A DNA stretch of 64,000 nucleotides from Nitrosopumilaceae archaeon (lineage in GTDB: Archaea > Thermoproteota > Nitrososphaeria > Nitrososphaerales > Nitrosopumilaceae). Below the pieces are notes generated by a model. It was not told the origin of the DNA, made no database searches, and saw only the letters and a program-made list of their open reading frames with translations. Numbering within the stretch: the stretch's first letter is position 1; each line of letters starts with the position of its first letter. Positions 26,373 through 35,682 of the stretch are shown here, piece after piece. Made by a program: the position numbers and the translations under genes. Location of the stretch: contig JANQNN010000035.1 of assembly GCA_028279545.1 (NCBI GenBank), positions 91,425 to 155,424 on the forward strand, in the 5' to 3' direction.

Positions 26373-26402
26373 TTATACAAATATTATTTGTATAATACAA
26401 AT
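26373..26402 (+). promoter_or_regulatory. CARF-regulon operator copy 3
   Basis: Begins at the base after the preceding stop codon. Half-sites ACAAAT (26377), ATTTGT (26386) and ACAAAT (26397), spacing 0/9/20. Positions 26373-26395 are identical to the 23-bp inverted repeat of copy 1. The distance to the hsdM ATG is 34 nt, the same as copy 1 to its gene, and the intervening sequence is also alike. Confidence 0.82.
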
Positions 26403-26436
26403 TTAGAGATATGAGTCGGAGTCTGGTAAATAATGT

Positions 26437-28563
26437 ATGGGAAAAAGAACAACCATTAAGAAAAATGGAAAAAGAGAAGAAAAATTCAATATTAATAATG
26501 AAAGTAATAGTTATGTTGAGAATCTTACCTCGTTTAGAAGGATTATTGGTGAAAATGACATGAACATGAATGAAATTATCAGTTTAGCATGGGGGGCAAA
26601 AGAGATTCTAAGAGGTGATTTTAAAAGAATTGATTACGGAAGAATCATTTTACCATTTATTGTTCTTAGAAGAATAGGTAGAGTATTAGAGCCAACAAAA
26701 AAGAAGGTTTTAGAAGAATTAGAAAAACATAAGGGAGAGGATGAGAAGTTTCTTGAAGCCATACTCAATGATGTTTCAGGATTTAGATTCCATAATAAAA
26801 GTAAATATGATTTAGAATTACTTTTAGCTGATCCTGAAAATATTCACAAAAACATGAAGACCTACATTAGAGGATTTTCTAACGATGTGAGAGATATCTT
26901 TGAGCATTTTAAATTCAATAATACAATTGATGAGTTAGACACACAAGGAATTTTGTATTCCATTGTTCAGCACTTTGCAAAAGCACCACTTGATCCAGAA
27001 ATCATTAGTCACCATGATATGGGAACTATTTACGAAGAATTAATTAGAAAACAAGCAGAAGCTACCAACGAAGAAGCAGGAGAGAATTTTACTCCAAGAG
27101 AAGTAATCCATTTAATGGTAAATCTTATTTTTTCTGACGATGAAGAAATTCTAAAACAAAAAGGTGTTTCTAAATCTGTATATGACCCTGCTGCAGGAAC
27201 TGGAGGAATGTTGGCAATTGCAGAAGAACGTCTACGCGAAATTAATAAAGATGTGCGAGTGGAATTATTTGGTCAAGAACTATTACCATTTGCATATGCA
27301 ATTTGTAAATCAGATATGTTATTGAAAGAATTTGAACAACTTGATCATATTCAGCTTGGAAATAGTTTAACTGATCAAGACGCTTTCAAAAATGAAAAAT
27401 TCCATTACATGCTTTCAAATCCGCCATTTGGTGTAGATTGGGGAAAGTATGCTGGGAAGATCGAGGCTGAAAGAGAAAAAGGATATGAGGGAAAGTATGG
27501 TCCAGGACTTCCAAGAAAAAGTGATGGCTCTCTACTATTTTTGATGCAAATGATTTCTAAAATGAAACCAAAAGAACAAGGTGGTGCAAGGATTGCTATT
27601 GTTCTAAATGGCTCTCCTTTATTTACTGGAGAGGCGGGTTCAGGAGAAAGTAACATCAGAAAATGGATTATTGAAAATGATATGCTTGAAGCGATAATTG
27701 CAATGCCGGATCAATTATTCTATAATACTGGTATTTTCACATATCTTTGGATTGTTACAAATAATAAGCCAAAAAATAGAATGGGAAAAATTCAGTTAAT
27801 CAATGCATCAGGTCCAGAATTTTACCAGAAAATGAAGACTAGTCTAGGTATGAAAAGAAATGAAATTGAGGAGGAAAATAATGGACAAATTACAAAAATT
27901 ACAAAAATTTTCAAAGAATTCAAAGAAGGAGAATATTCTAAGATCTTCGATAACAAAGACTTTGGTTATACCAGAATTACTGTTGAGCGTCCATTAAAAA
28001 GAAATTTTGAAGTAAAAAATGAAAGAATTGAAATTTTAAAACAAGAGAAGAACTTTTTGAAACTACCCGAAGAAAAAGGGACTGAAAAGATTCCTTCTCA
28101 ACAACAAGTTCTAGAGTGTTTAAGTAAGATTCCAAAAAAAGTTTACAAAAACTATACTGAATTCTTGAATGTTCTTAAAGGAGTTTTCGCTGAAAATACC
28201 GTAAAACTTTCTTCACCATTACAAAAAACAATCGAAAATTCTTTATCTGAAAGGGATGAAACTGCAGATCCTCATTACAATAAATCAGAAGATCTCCACC
28301 CTGTACCAGATTCTGATTTAAGAGATTATGAAAATATTCCACTAAAACAAAATATTGATGAATACTTTGAAAATGAAGTCAAAAAGTATTTTTCAGATGC
28401 CTGGATTGATGAATTAACTAAAGAAAAAATAGGTTATGAAATTCCATTTACGCGTCAATTTTACAAATACAAACCATTAAGACCGCTAGAAGAAATTGAT
28501 GCTGAAATAAAACAACTACAAAAAGAAATCACTGCTGGGGTGGAGGAGTTGATGAATGAATGA
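26437..28563 (+). CDS. hsdM: Type I restriction-modification DNA methyltransferase subunit
   Basis: 708 aa. N-terminal helical HsdM domain, then the N6-adenine methylase core with ENFTPREV, motif I DPAAGTGGML (about residue 250) and motif IV SNPPFG (about 327). It methylates adenine in a site chosen by HsdS. The C-terminal 150 residues form an extension with charged helices that probably contacts HsdS. The first 41 residues before MNMNEIIS are poorly conserved, so an internal start is possible. Stop overlaps hsdS by 4 nt. Confidence 0.95.
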   Translation: MGKRTTIKKNGKREEKFNINNESNSYVENLTSFRRIIGENDMNMNEIISLAWGAKEILRGDFKRIDYGRIILPFIVLRRIGRVLEPTKKKVLEELEKHKGEDEKFLEAILNDVSGFRFHNKSKYDLELLLADPENIHKNMKTYIRGFSNDVRDIFEHFKFNNTIDELDTQGILYSIVQHFAKAPLDPEIISHHDMGTIYEELIRKQAEATNEEAGENFTPREVIHLMVNLIFSDDEEILKQKGVSKSVYDPAAGTGGMLAIAEERLREINKDVRVELFGQELLPFAYAICKSDMLLKEFEQLDHIQLGNSLTDQDAFKNEKFHYMLSNPPFGVDWGKYAGKIEAEREKGYEGKYGPGLPRKSDGSLLFLMQMISKMKPKEQGGARIAIVLNGSPLFTGEAGSGESNIRKWIIENDMLEAIIAMPDQLFYNTGIFTYLWIVTNNKPKNRMGKIQLINASGPEFYQKMKTSLGMKRNEIEEENNGQITKITKIFKEFKEGEYSKIFDNKDFGYTRITVERPLKRNFEVKNERIEILKQEKNFLKLPEEKGTEKIPSQQQVLECLSKIPKKVYKNYTEFLNVLKGVFAENTVKLSSPLQKTIENSLSERDETADPHYNKSEDLHPVPDSDLRDYENIPLKQNIDEYFENEVKKYFSDAWIDELTKEKIGYEIPFTRQFYKYKPLRPLEEIDAEIKQLQKEITAGVEELMNE

Positions 28564-29900
28564 AACCTTATCCAAGGATGAAAGAATCTGGCGTAGAATG
28601 GATTGGAAAAATCCCTGAACATTGGGAAGTTACTAGATTAAAGAGAATTCAATCAAAAGAACCACGTTCCTTTGTTGATGGAAATTGGATTGAAGCACCT
28701 TTTATTACAGATAAAGGAATAAGGTTAATTCAAACAGGAAATATTGGAATAGGAGAATACAAAGAAAAAGGATTTAGATTTATTTCTGAGGAAACTTTCA
28801 AAAAGTTAAATTGTAATGAAATTTTTCCAGATGATGTACTTATTTGCAGGTTAGCTGAACCAGTAGGAAGAGCATGTTTAGCTCCTAAACTAAAGTCAAA
28901 AATGATTACATCTGTAGATGTGGCAATTTTAAAACCCTCAAAAAACATAGAGCCAAAATTTGTAGTGTATTTTTTGACAAATTCAAAATATTTTGATTGG
29001 TTAAATTCGGTTAGTAGGGGAAGTACGAGGCAAAGAATCAGTAGAAGTATGTTAGGAGATATTGATTTTATTCTTCCTAGTTTATCAGAACAAAAACAAA
29101 TTTGTAGTTTTTTGAAAAAGGAAATTTCTAAAATTGATTTTGATTTAGAAAAAAACAAAAAATTAAGTAAATTGTTGGATGAAAAACGTGCATCAACTAT
29201 CAATCATGCAATTATTAGAGGACTCAAACCAAGTGCTAAAATGGAAAATTCAGGGATAACCTGGATTGGAAAAATCCCTAAACATTGGGAAATTAAGAAA
29301 TTGAAAATGATTTCAGTTATTACTAAACTTACAGGATTTGAATATACAAGTTTTTGGAAAACTGAAGATGAGGGAGAAATTTTGGCAATAAGGGGTGAGA
29401 ATATTGGTTTTAATGAATTAGACAAAGGGAATATGGAGAAAATTTCCAAAAAACTTTCAGATAAATTATCTCGATCAAAATTGTTTAAAGGGGATATAGT
29501 GTTCCCATGTACAGGAAGTATTGGAAATGCTGCAATAATTCTGGAAGATAACAAGTATCACATTAACCAAAATGTAGCAAAAATATCATCAAAAATTATA
29601 GATCCAAACTTTTTGGTATTTGTTTTATTAAGTAATATCGTAAAATTTCAAGCAACATCAGCAAATACTTCAGGAATTCAACCAGTAGTTTTAATAAAAA
29701 ACATTAGACAATTTTTGATTCCAATTCCCCCAAAAGATGAACAAAAAGAAATTGCAGAATATTTAGCAAAAAAAATGGTTGAATTCGATAATACAAATTT
29801 AATATTAAAAAATAAAATCCAAAAATTAACTGAACTTCGTCAGTCGATAATAACATCTACGGTTACTGGCCAAATTGATGTAAGGGAGACAATAGTATGA
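28560..29900 (+). CDS. hsdS: Type I RM specificity subunit 1
   Basis: 446 aa with two target recognition domains (about residues 10-200 and 225-420), each opened by the block SGVEWIGKIPEHW or SGITWIGKIPKHW and closed by a conserved coiled helix (EQKQICSFLKKE; EQKEIAEYLAKK). The two halves read two parts of a split DNA site. ATGA overlaps with hsdM before and hsdR after show one translational unit. Confidence 0.93.
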   Translation: MKPYPRMKESGVEWIGKIPEHWEVTRLKRIQSKEPRSFVDGNWIEAPFITDKGIRLIQTGNIGIGEYKEKGFRFISEETFKKLNCNEIFPDDVLICRLAEPVGRACLAPKLKSKMITSVDVAILKPSKNIEPKFVVYFLTNSKYFDWLNSVSRGSTRQRISRSMLGDIDFILPSLSEQKQICSFLKKEISKIDFDLEKNKKLSKLLDEKRASTINHAIIRGLKPSAKMENSGITWIGKIPKHWEIKKLKMISVITKLTGFEYTSFWKTEDEGEILAIRGENIGFNELDKGNMEKISKKLSDKLSRSKLFKGDIVFPCTGSIGNAAIILEDNKYHINQNVAKISSKIIDPNFLVFVLLSNIVKFQATSANTSGIQPVVLIKNIRQFLIPIPPKDEQKEIAEYLAKKMVEFDNTNLILKNKIQKLTELRQSIITSTVTGQIDVRETIV

Positions 29901-32900
29901 CCATTGAAATTACGGAAAAACAATTCGAAGATCATATTGAAAAAGTTCTACTTGATTCAGGTTACATTAAAGGAACTGAAAACTATGACAGAAAACTGGC
30001 AGTCGATTATGAAATTTTAATTCAATTTATTCAAAATTCTCAAAAAGAAAAATGGAATAAATTAAGCGAAATTCATGGTGAGCAAACAAGAGATGAGATT
30101 CTAAGCGCGCTAGAAAAAGCCCTTAATTCTGATTCCATGATTCATGTTTTAAGAAATGGCTTTAAAATTTCAGATATCAAGGTAGAATGTGCCTATTTCA
30201 GGCCAGTTTCTAGCCTAAATCCTGACCTAAAGTGGCTTTATGACCAAAACATTCTCTCCGTTAAAAGGCAGTTACACTATTCAACAAGAAATGAAAAATC
30301 CTTAGATTTAGTATTTTTCTTAAATGGATTACCTGTTGGAACAGCAGAGCTCAAAGACTACAAAAATGGATATCTTGATGCCATAACACAATATCAACAA
30401 GATAGGGATCCTGCAGAGATTCTGTTTTCATTTAAGAAAAGAGCATTGGTTCACTTTGTAATAGATCCTTTTGAGATTCACATGACAACAAAACTTGCAG
30501 GAAATGATACTGAATTTTTACCATTTAACAAAGGAGAAAATGGTGGAAAAGGAAACCCTCCAAATCCTAATGGAGTTAGAACAAGCTATCTTTGGGAAAA
30601 TATTTTGCAAAAAGATTCATGGTTAGAAATAATTGGAAATTATATCACACACCAAATTATACCAAAAAAATATCCAGAGCCACCTAAAGAGGTATTGATT
30701 TTTCCAAGATTTCATCAATTAGATGCTGTAAATTTATTAGAAAATGAAACAAAAAACCTTGGTGCGGGTAATAACTTTTTAATTCAACACTCAACAGGTA
30801 GTGGAAAAAGCAATACAATAGCATGGCTTGCATACAAATTATTTTCCATTCATGATTCAAATGATAATCCTATTTTTGATTCCATTGTTGTATTGTCTGA
30901 TAGACTAGGAATTGTTAATCAATTATCAAAAACTATTGAACAGTTTGAGCAAACATCAGGAGTAGTACAACTAATGGATACAACTCAGATTTTGATTGAT
31001 AATTTAGAAACCTCAAAAAAAATTCTAGTTACAACACAACAAAAATTTCCACCAGCACTAAAAAAAATTGGAGAAATCAAAGGGAGAAAATTTGCTGTAA
31101 TTATTGATGAAGCACATTCATCTCAAACCGGTGAGGATGCAAAAAAAGTTGTAGAGATGTTATCATCAAATATGACCGAAGAAATCAAAAAAGCTCAATC
31201 AAGAGAAGAAGGTACAAAAGATATTGTAGACCAGTTAGAAGAATTACACTCAATTGGAAATTTGAGCTACTATGCCTTTACTGCCACACCTAAAAAAAAG
31301 ACTTTGAGACTATTTGGGAGAGAGATTTCTGAGGCTGGTGAAGGTGGAGTACCTTTTGAGCCACATCATGAATATTCAATGAGGCAGGCAATCGAAGAAG
31401 GATTCATCTTAGATGTTCTTCAAAACTATACTACTTACAACCAATATTTTCAACTAGTAAAGACTACAACTGGAGAAAAAATAGTTGAAGGAAAAAGAGC
31501 AGCAGCAGCAATTTTGAAATGGGTTAATTCTCATGAGATGTCAATAGAGGCAAAAGCTGAGGTTGTTTTAGAAGACTTTCATCAAAATGTAAAACCAGCA
31601 ATAGGTGGGCTGGCAAAAGCAATGGTGGTAACTCCATTAATAAAATCAGCCTTCAAGTACAAGCAGATTATTGATAAAAAAATTAAAGAAAAAAACATCA
31701 AAGGAGTAAAAACTCTAATTGCATTTTCAGGTTCGATAAGAGATGAAGAAGGAAATACACATACTGAAAGAAGTCTAACTCATACTAGTACAGATCAAGA
31801 GTTAAGAGACCTTTTTGATACTCCTGAATACAATATTTTGATTGTGGCTGAAAAATATCAAACAGGTTTTGATCAACCATTACTTCATACTATGTATGTA
31901 GATAAACAACTTAGAGGAATTAAAGCAGTACAAACATTATCAAGATTAAATCGTTATCATCCACTAAAAGAAGAGACCAGAATTATTGATTTTCAAAACG
32001 ATTCTAGTCAAATTGAAAAAGCCTTCACTAGATTCTATAATGGAACAACTTTAATCGATAAAGTAGAACCAGATTTTTTGCCAAGACTATATTCACATAT
32101 AATGAATGATTATAACATCATCTTACAAAATGATTTAGATGAATTTGAAAATTTATTTTTAAAATCACAAGATGACTTTGATGAGACTGAAGTTTTTAGA
32201 ATTGTAGAACCAATAATTCAGAGATTTAATCAGGTAGAAGAAAAAATTCAGAATGATTTTAGAGCAAATCTCAGTAAATATCACAAAGAATATTCATTTC
32301 TAACAAGACTAGTGCAATACACTAATTCAAATCTAAAAAAATTACATGGTTTAATCAAATTCTTGTTTATCAAAAGATTATTGCTTGATCCTGCATTAGA
32401 ATTAGGCGTAATTCAAAGAGATTTGTCTTTACAGAGATTTAGACTTGAACGTATACATGATGGACGTATTTCGATTGATTCAGATAAAAAAAGGCTCACC
32501 TCCTCAGACAAAACCCCCACAGGAAAAGAGCCAGAAGAAATGACATCACTTTCATCAATTGTTCTAGCAATGAATGAACAGTTTGGTGTAGGTTTTGATT
32601 TGACTGATGCTGAGGTAATTACCATTGATGAGTGGATGGATGTTCTAAAAAAAATGCCATCATTAAAAGACATTGCACAATCACCACACAATGATTTTAA
32701 TGATTTTTCAAGAGCATTTCGTGAAGAATTTGATAGAATAATAATCAGAAAGGAGATGGTTCAGCAATACAAAGGATTGATTTCAAAAATTTGGGAAGAT
32801 GAATCATACCACAATGCTATTGTTCAAAAAGCAGCAGAGATGTATTATGAATGGGCAAAAGAAAATCACATTCCACCAATTACTCCTGCAAATCCAGCAG

Positions 32901-33376
32901 AGAATAGGTTAAGATTCAGACAAACAATTGCTAGTTGTAAAGGGTATCTTAATTGGGTTGATAGATACTTCAATTATGAAGGATTGGAATTTTTAATGCA
33001 TGGATTAAACAGACAAGATGTAAAGCAGGTAAAAATTCTAACTAGTGTATATCAAAACGGCGTAAATCAAAAACTCTATGATGAATTTTCAATATTACAA
33101 AATGAATTGCAAAGTAAAGGAATAACTTGTGAGATGCAAGTAATAATGACAAAAGACTTGCATAGACAAATGCATGATAGATTTATGATTGCAGAAAATG
33201 TAACATATAATGTTCCATCGCCCACAACTGTTAATCTAGGGCAATATAGTGAAATCAGGAAATCAACATCCAAGGTTCCATTTGATGATTGGTGGAATAG
33301 TTCTGAATCTATAGATATTTTACAAAACTGGGGTAAAATCAAGGAAAAAAGGGAGCAAATCAAAAGGAGATACTAG
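29897..33376 (+). CDS. hsdR: Type I restriction endonuclease subunit with PLD-like C-terminus
   Basis: 1159 aa, longer than most HsdR. PD-(D/E)XK nuclease: LDLVFFLN...AELKD near residues 135-150. SF2 translocase: Walker A STGSGKSN (about 299-306), DEAH (about 403), FTATPKKK, and YQTGFDQP with QTLSRLNR near 655-695. The last 110 residues (LTSVYQNG, then LHRQMHDRFMI near 1088-1098) look like a phospholipase-D-type fold with H-x-R replacing the usual H-x-K. Motifs for DNA cutting are intact. Only 3 nt separate it from the second hsdS. Confidence 0.93.
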   Translation: MTIEITEKQFEDHIEKVLLDSGYIKGTENYDRKLAVDYEILIQFIQNSQKEKWNKLSEIHGEQTRDEILSALEKALNSDSMIHVLRNGFKISDIKVECAYFRPVSSLNPDLKWLYDQNILSVKRQLHYSTRNEKSLDLVFFLNGLPVGTAELKDYKNGYLDAITQYQQDRDPAEILFSFKKRALVHFVIDPFEIHMTTKLAGNDTEFLPFNKGENGGKGNPPNPNGVRTSYLWENILQKDSWLEIIGNYITHQIIPKKYPEPPKEVLIFPRFHQLDAVNLLENETKNLGAGNNFLIQHSTGSGKSNTIAWLAYKLFSIHDSNDNPIFDSIVVLSDRLGIVNQLSKTIEQFEQTSGVVQLMDTTQILIDNLETSKKILVTTQQKFPPALKKIGEIKGRKFAVIIDEAHSSQTGEDAKKVVEMLSSNMTEEIKKAQSREEGTKDIVDQLEELHSIGNLSYYAFTATPKKKTLRLFGREISEAGEGGVPFEPHHEYSMRQAIEEGFILDVLQNYTTYNQYFQLVKTTTGEKIVEGKRAAAAILKWVNSHEMSIEAKAEVVLEDFHQNVKPAIGGLAKAMVVTPLIKSAFKYKQIIDKKIKEKNIKGVKTLIAFSGSIRDEEGNTHTERSLTHTSTDQELRDLFDTPEYNILIVAEKYQTGFDQPLLHTMYVDKQLRGIKAVQTLSRLNRYHPLKEETRIIDFQNDSSQIEKAFTRFYNGTTLIDKVEPDFLPRLYSHIMNDYNIILQNDLDEFENLFLKSQDDFDETEVFRIVEPIIQRFNQVEEKIQNDFRANLSKYHKEYSFLTRLVQYTNSNLKKLHGLIKFLFIKRLLLDPALELGVIQRDLSLQRFRLERIHDGRISIDSDKKRLTSSDKTPTGKEPEEMTSLSSIVLAMNEQFGVGFDLTDAEVITIDEWMDVLKKMPSLKDIAQSPHNDFNDFSRAFREEFDRIIIRKEMVQQYKGLISKIWEDESYHNAIVQKAAEMYYEWAKENHIPPITPANPAENRLRFRQTIASCKGYLNWVDRYFNYEGLEFLMHGLNRQDVKQVKILTSVYQNGVNQKLYDEFSILQNELQSKGITCEMQVIMTKDLHRQMHDRFMIAENVTYNVPSPTTVNLGQYSEIRKSTSKVPFDDWWNSSESIDILQNWGKIKEKREQIKRRY

Positions 33377-33379
33377 ATT

Positions 33380-34717
33380 TTGAGGCTAAAACCATATGAA
33401 AAAATGAAGGATTCAGGAGTAGAATGGATTGGAGAAATTCCTGAACATTGGAAAATTTCAAAGATTTCCAAGGTAGTTACTAAAATTACGAATGGATTTG
33501 TTGGACCTACAAGAGACATTCTAGTAGAAGAGGGTACACCCTATTTACAATCACTTCATGTAAAGAATGGGAAGATAAAATTTAAGAAAAAATATTTTGT
33601 TTCTGATTCCTGGAGTAAAAATCATTCAAAATCAATTTTAAGAGAAGGTGATGTAGTGGTTGTTCAAACAGGTGGAATTGGTGAATGCGCTGCAGTCACA
33701 AAAGAATTTGAAGGGAGTAATTGCCATGCTTTAATCATAGTACAATTAAAACAAGACTTGGGAATTGGTTTTTTTCTTTCATATCTATTGAGATCAAATT
33801 ATGGATTAAATACAATAATTAGTTTAAAGACTGGAGCTTTACATCCACATTTAGAAATTGGGAATTTTAAGGATGTATTTATTCCGTTACCACCATTAAA
33901 GGAACAAAAAACTATTGTAAATTTTTTAGATAGAGAAACTGCAAAAATTAATTTACAAATTGAAAAAAATCAAAAGATTATTGAACTTTTGTTGAGTAAA
34001 AAAAAAGTACTAATCAATCAATTGGTTACAAAAGGACTTGAAAAATCAGTTTCAATGAAAGATTCTGGGATAGAATGGATAGGGGAAATTCCTGAATCAT
34101 GGGAAATTTCACCTCTAAAATTTTTAGTAAACAAAATTGGAAGTGGAATAACCCCAAAAGGCGGAAGTGAAAGTTACAAAGAATCTGGGATTCCATTAAT
34201 CAGAAGTCAAAATGTTCATTTTGAAGGATTACGATTAGATGATGTTGCATTCATTAATGAACATACTCATAAACAAATGAATGGTACACATCTTAAAGAA
34301 TTTGATGTGCTACTAAATATTACAGGAGCCTCAATTGGTCGTTGTACATTCGTACCAAAAAATTTTGGAGAAGGAAATGTAAACCAACATGTTTGTATTA
34401 TTCGTCCTAATGAAAATCTTCATTATTCATATTTATTGAATTTTTTACAATCACCTACAATACAAGATTGGATTAACGCTGTTCAAGTAGGAGCAAGTAG
34501 ACAAGGGTTAACTTTGGAAGAAATTAATTCATTATTAATTACCATTCCAAGTATTGAAGAACAAAAAAAAATTTCCAGTTATCTTGGACAAGAAACAAGT
34601 AAAATTGATAATATTATTATGAATACTGAAAAACAAAATATTAGGCTACATGAATTTAATCGATCCTTAATTAATTCAAGCACACTGGGGAAAATTGATG
34701 TTACAGGATTAGCTTAA
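33380..34717 (+). CDS. hsdS: Type I RM specificity subunit 2
   Basis: 445 aa, same design as the first HsdS with SGVEWIGEIPEHW and SGIEWIGEIPESW blocks opening the two recognition domains, but the recognition domains themselves differ. A second HsdS gives the complex another sequence specificity. Start TTG 33380, 3 nt after hsdR. Its end overlaps the integrase remnant by 9 nt tail to tail. Confidence 0.92.
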   Translation: MRLKPYEKMKDSGVEWIGEIPEHWKISKISKVVTKITNGFVGPTRDILVEEGTPYLQSLHVKNGKIKFKKKYFVSDSWSKNHSKSILREGDVVVVQTGGIGECAAVTKEFEGSNCHALIIVQLKQDLGIGFFLSYLLRSNYGLNTIISLKTGALHPHLEIGNFKDVFIPLPPLKEQKTIVNFLDRETAKINLQIEKNQKIIELLLSKKKVLINQLVTKGLEKSVSMKDSGIEWIGEIPESWEISPLKFLVNKIGSGITPKGGSESYKESGIPLIRSQNVHFEGLRLDDVAFINEHTHKQMNGTHLKEFDVLLNITGASIGRCTFVPKNFGEGNVNQHVCIIRPNENLHYSYLLNFLQSPTIQDWINAVQVGASRQGLTLEEINSLLITIPSIEEQKKISSYLGQETSKIDNIIMNTEKQNIRLHEFNRSLINSSTLGKIDVTGLA

Positions 34718-35458
34718 TGAATCTGGTATTGAAATACTATTACTAACTAAATATTGTTTCAATTCTGTCATGGATTTTTCCAGATCTTCATATTTTTCAG
34801 ATAAATCTGTAATTTGCTGTTCTACCTTTTCATAATCAGAAATTGTAAGATATGGCTCTGCAGATAAATATTTTTTATGTTTTTCTTCAGGAGATAATTG
34901 ATAGTACGTATCCATGTAAAATCCGTGCCCCATCAAGGCTTCAGCATAGTCTCTTCCACAAACATTTCCAACATTAGTCCTGAAAAACTTTCTAAACGCA
35001 TGGAAATGAATGGCTTTTCGTCCATTTTCATTTTTGATGTTCAATTCAGGAATGTTTTTGATATGATTTTTCAATAAAGAATTAAGATCTCTTCTGGATG
35101 AAACAGAGTTGTATCTTGGAATATCTCTTTTTTGCTTAGATAATTTTCCGAAGATATAGGTACCACTCAAATCCAAATTAAGACTATTTGGATGCCATCC
35201 GATATCCGTTTTAAGATATTTTTGAAGAACTTGTGTAGCTTCTTCTGTAATGAAAGTTTGTCTTGACAATCTACCCTTTGAAAAATTCTTACGAACTAAA
35301 ATCTTAGTAGGAGTTGTAGTAAAATCAACATCAAATAAGCGGAGTTGTACTAATTCTCCAATAGACATTCCACTTGTTAAAATAATTAGAATTGCTGCCT
35401 TTAATTTAGGAACAGTGTTACAAACACATTGAAGAATTTCCTTTCTGGTTAAATCCAA
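34709..35458 (-). pseudogene. Tyrosine recombinase/integrase, probably decayed
   Basis: 249 aa matching the catalytic domain of archaeal tyrosine integrases: H153-A-F-R156 box, GH at 177-178, and the following Tyr pair at 185-186, then a coiled C-terminal tail. Two defects are visible. The first catalytic Arg (in TSGxRxGEL) is Ser32. And the N-terminal core-binding domain is missing: upstream in the same frame (35459-35560) the reading continues as an integrase-like helix (SVAENTINKVKKYRSVYGN) but with TAA and TAG stops. It may still be expressed from TTG 35458, but is unlikely to recombine DNA. Confidence 0.7.
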
Positions 35459-35682
35459 ATACTAGATTTTAGCAATTTTGAATTAATTTCCATAAACTGA
35501 TCTGTATTTTTTCACCTTATTGATAGTATTTTCAGCCACGGAACTGGAATAAATCTAAGACGATTTGAACCTAAAAAATTAAATTGTTCCGACCTTGATG
35601 TGACATCTTGTCAAGTTTTTTACCCGTTTGTAGACAAAAAAACCACTAAGGTATTATAGTATGTTAATTACAAATTTTCTAC

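Noticed and set aside
22903-26436. A CRISPR array or cas operon beside the CARF and Cas4-like genes
   Set aside because: I read the gaps at 24312-24377, 25140-25256 and 26373-26436 and found only the three-half-site operator, no regularly spaced repeats, and no cas1, cas2 or cas10 gene.
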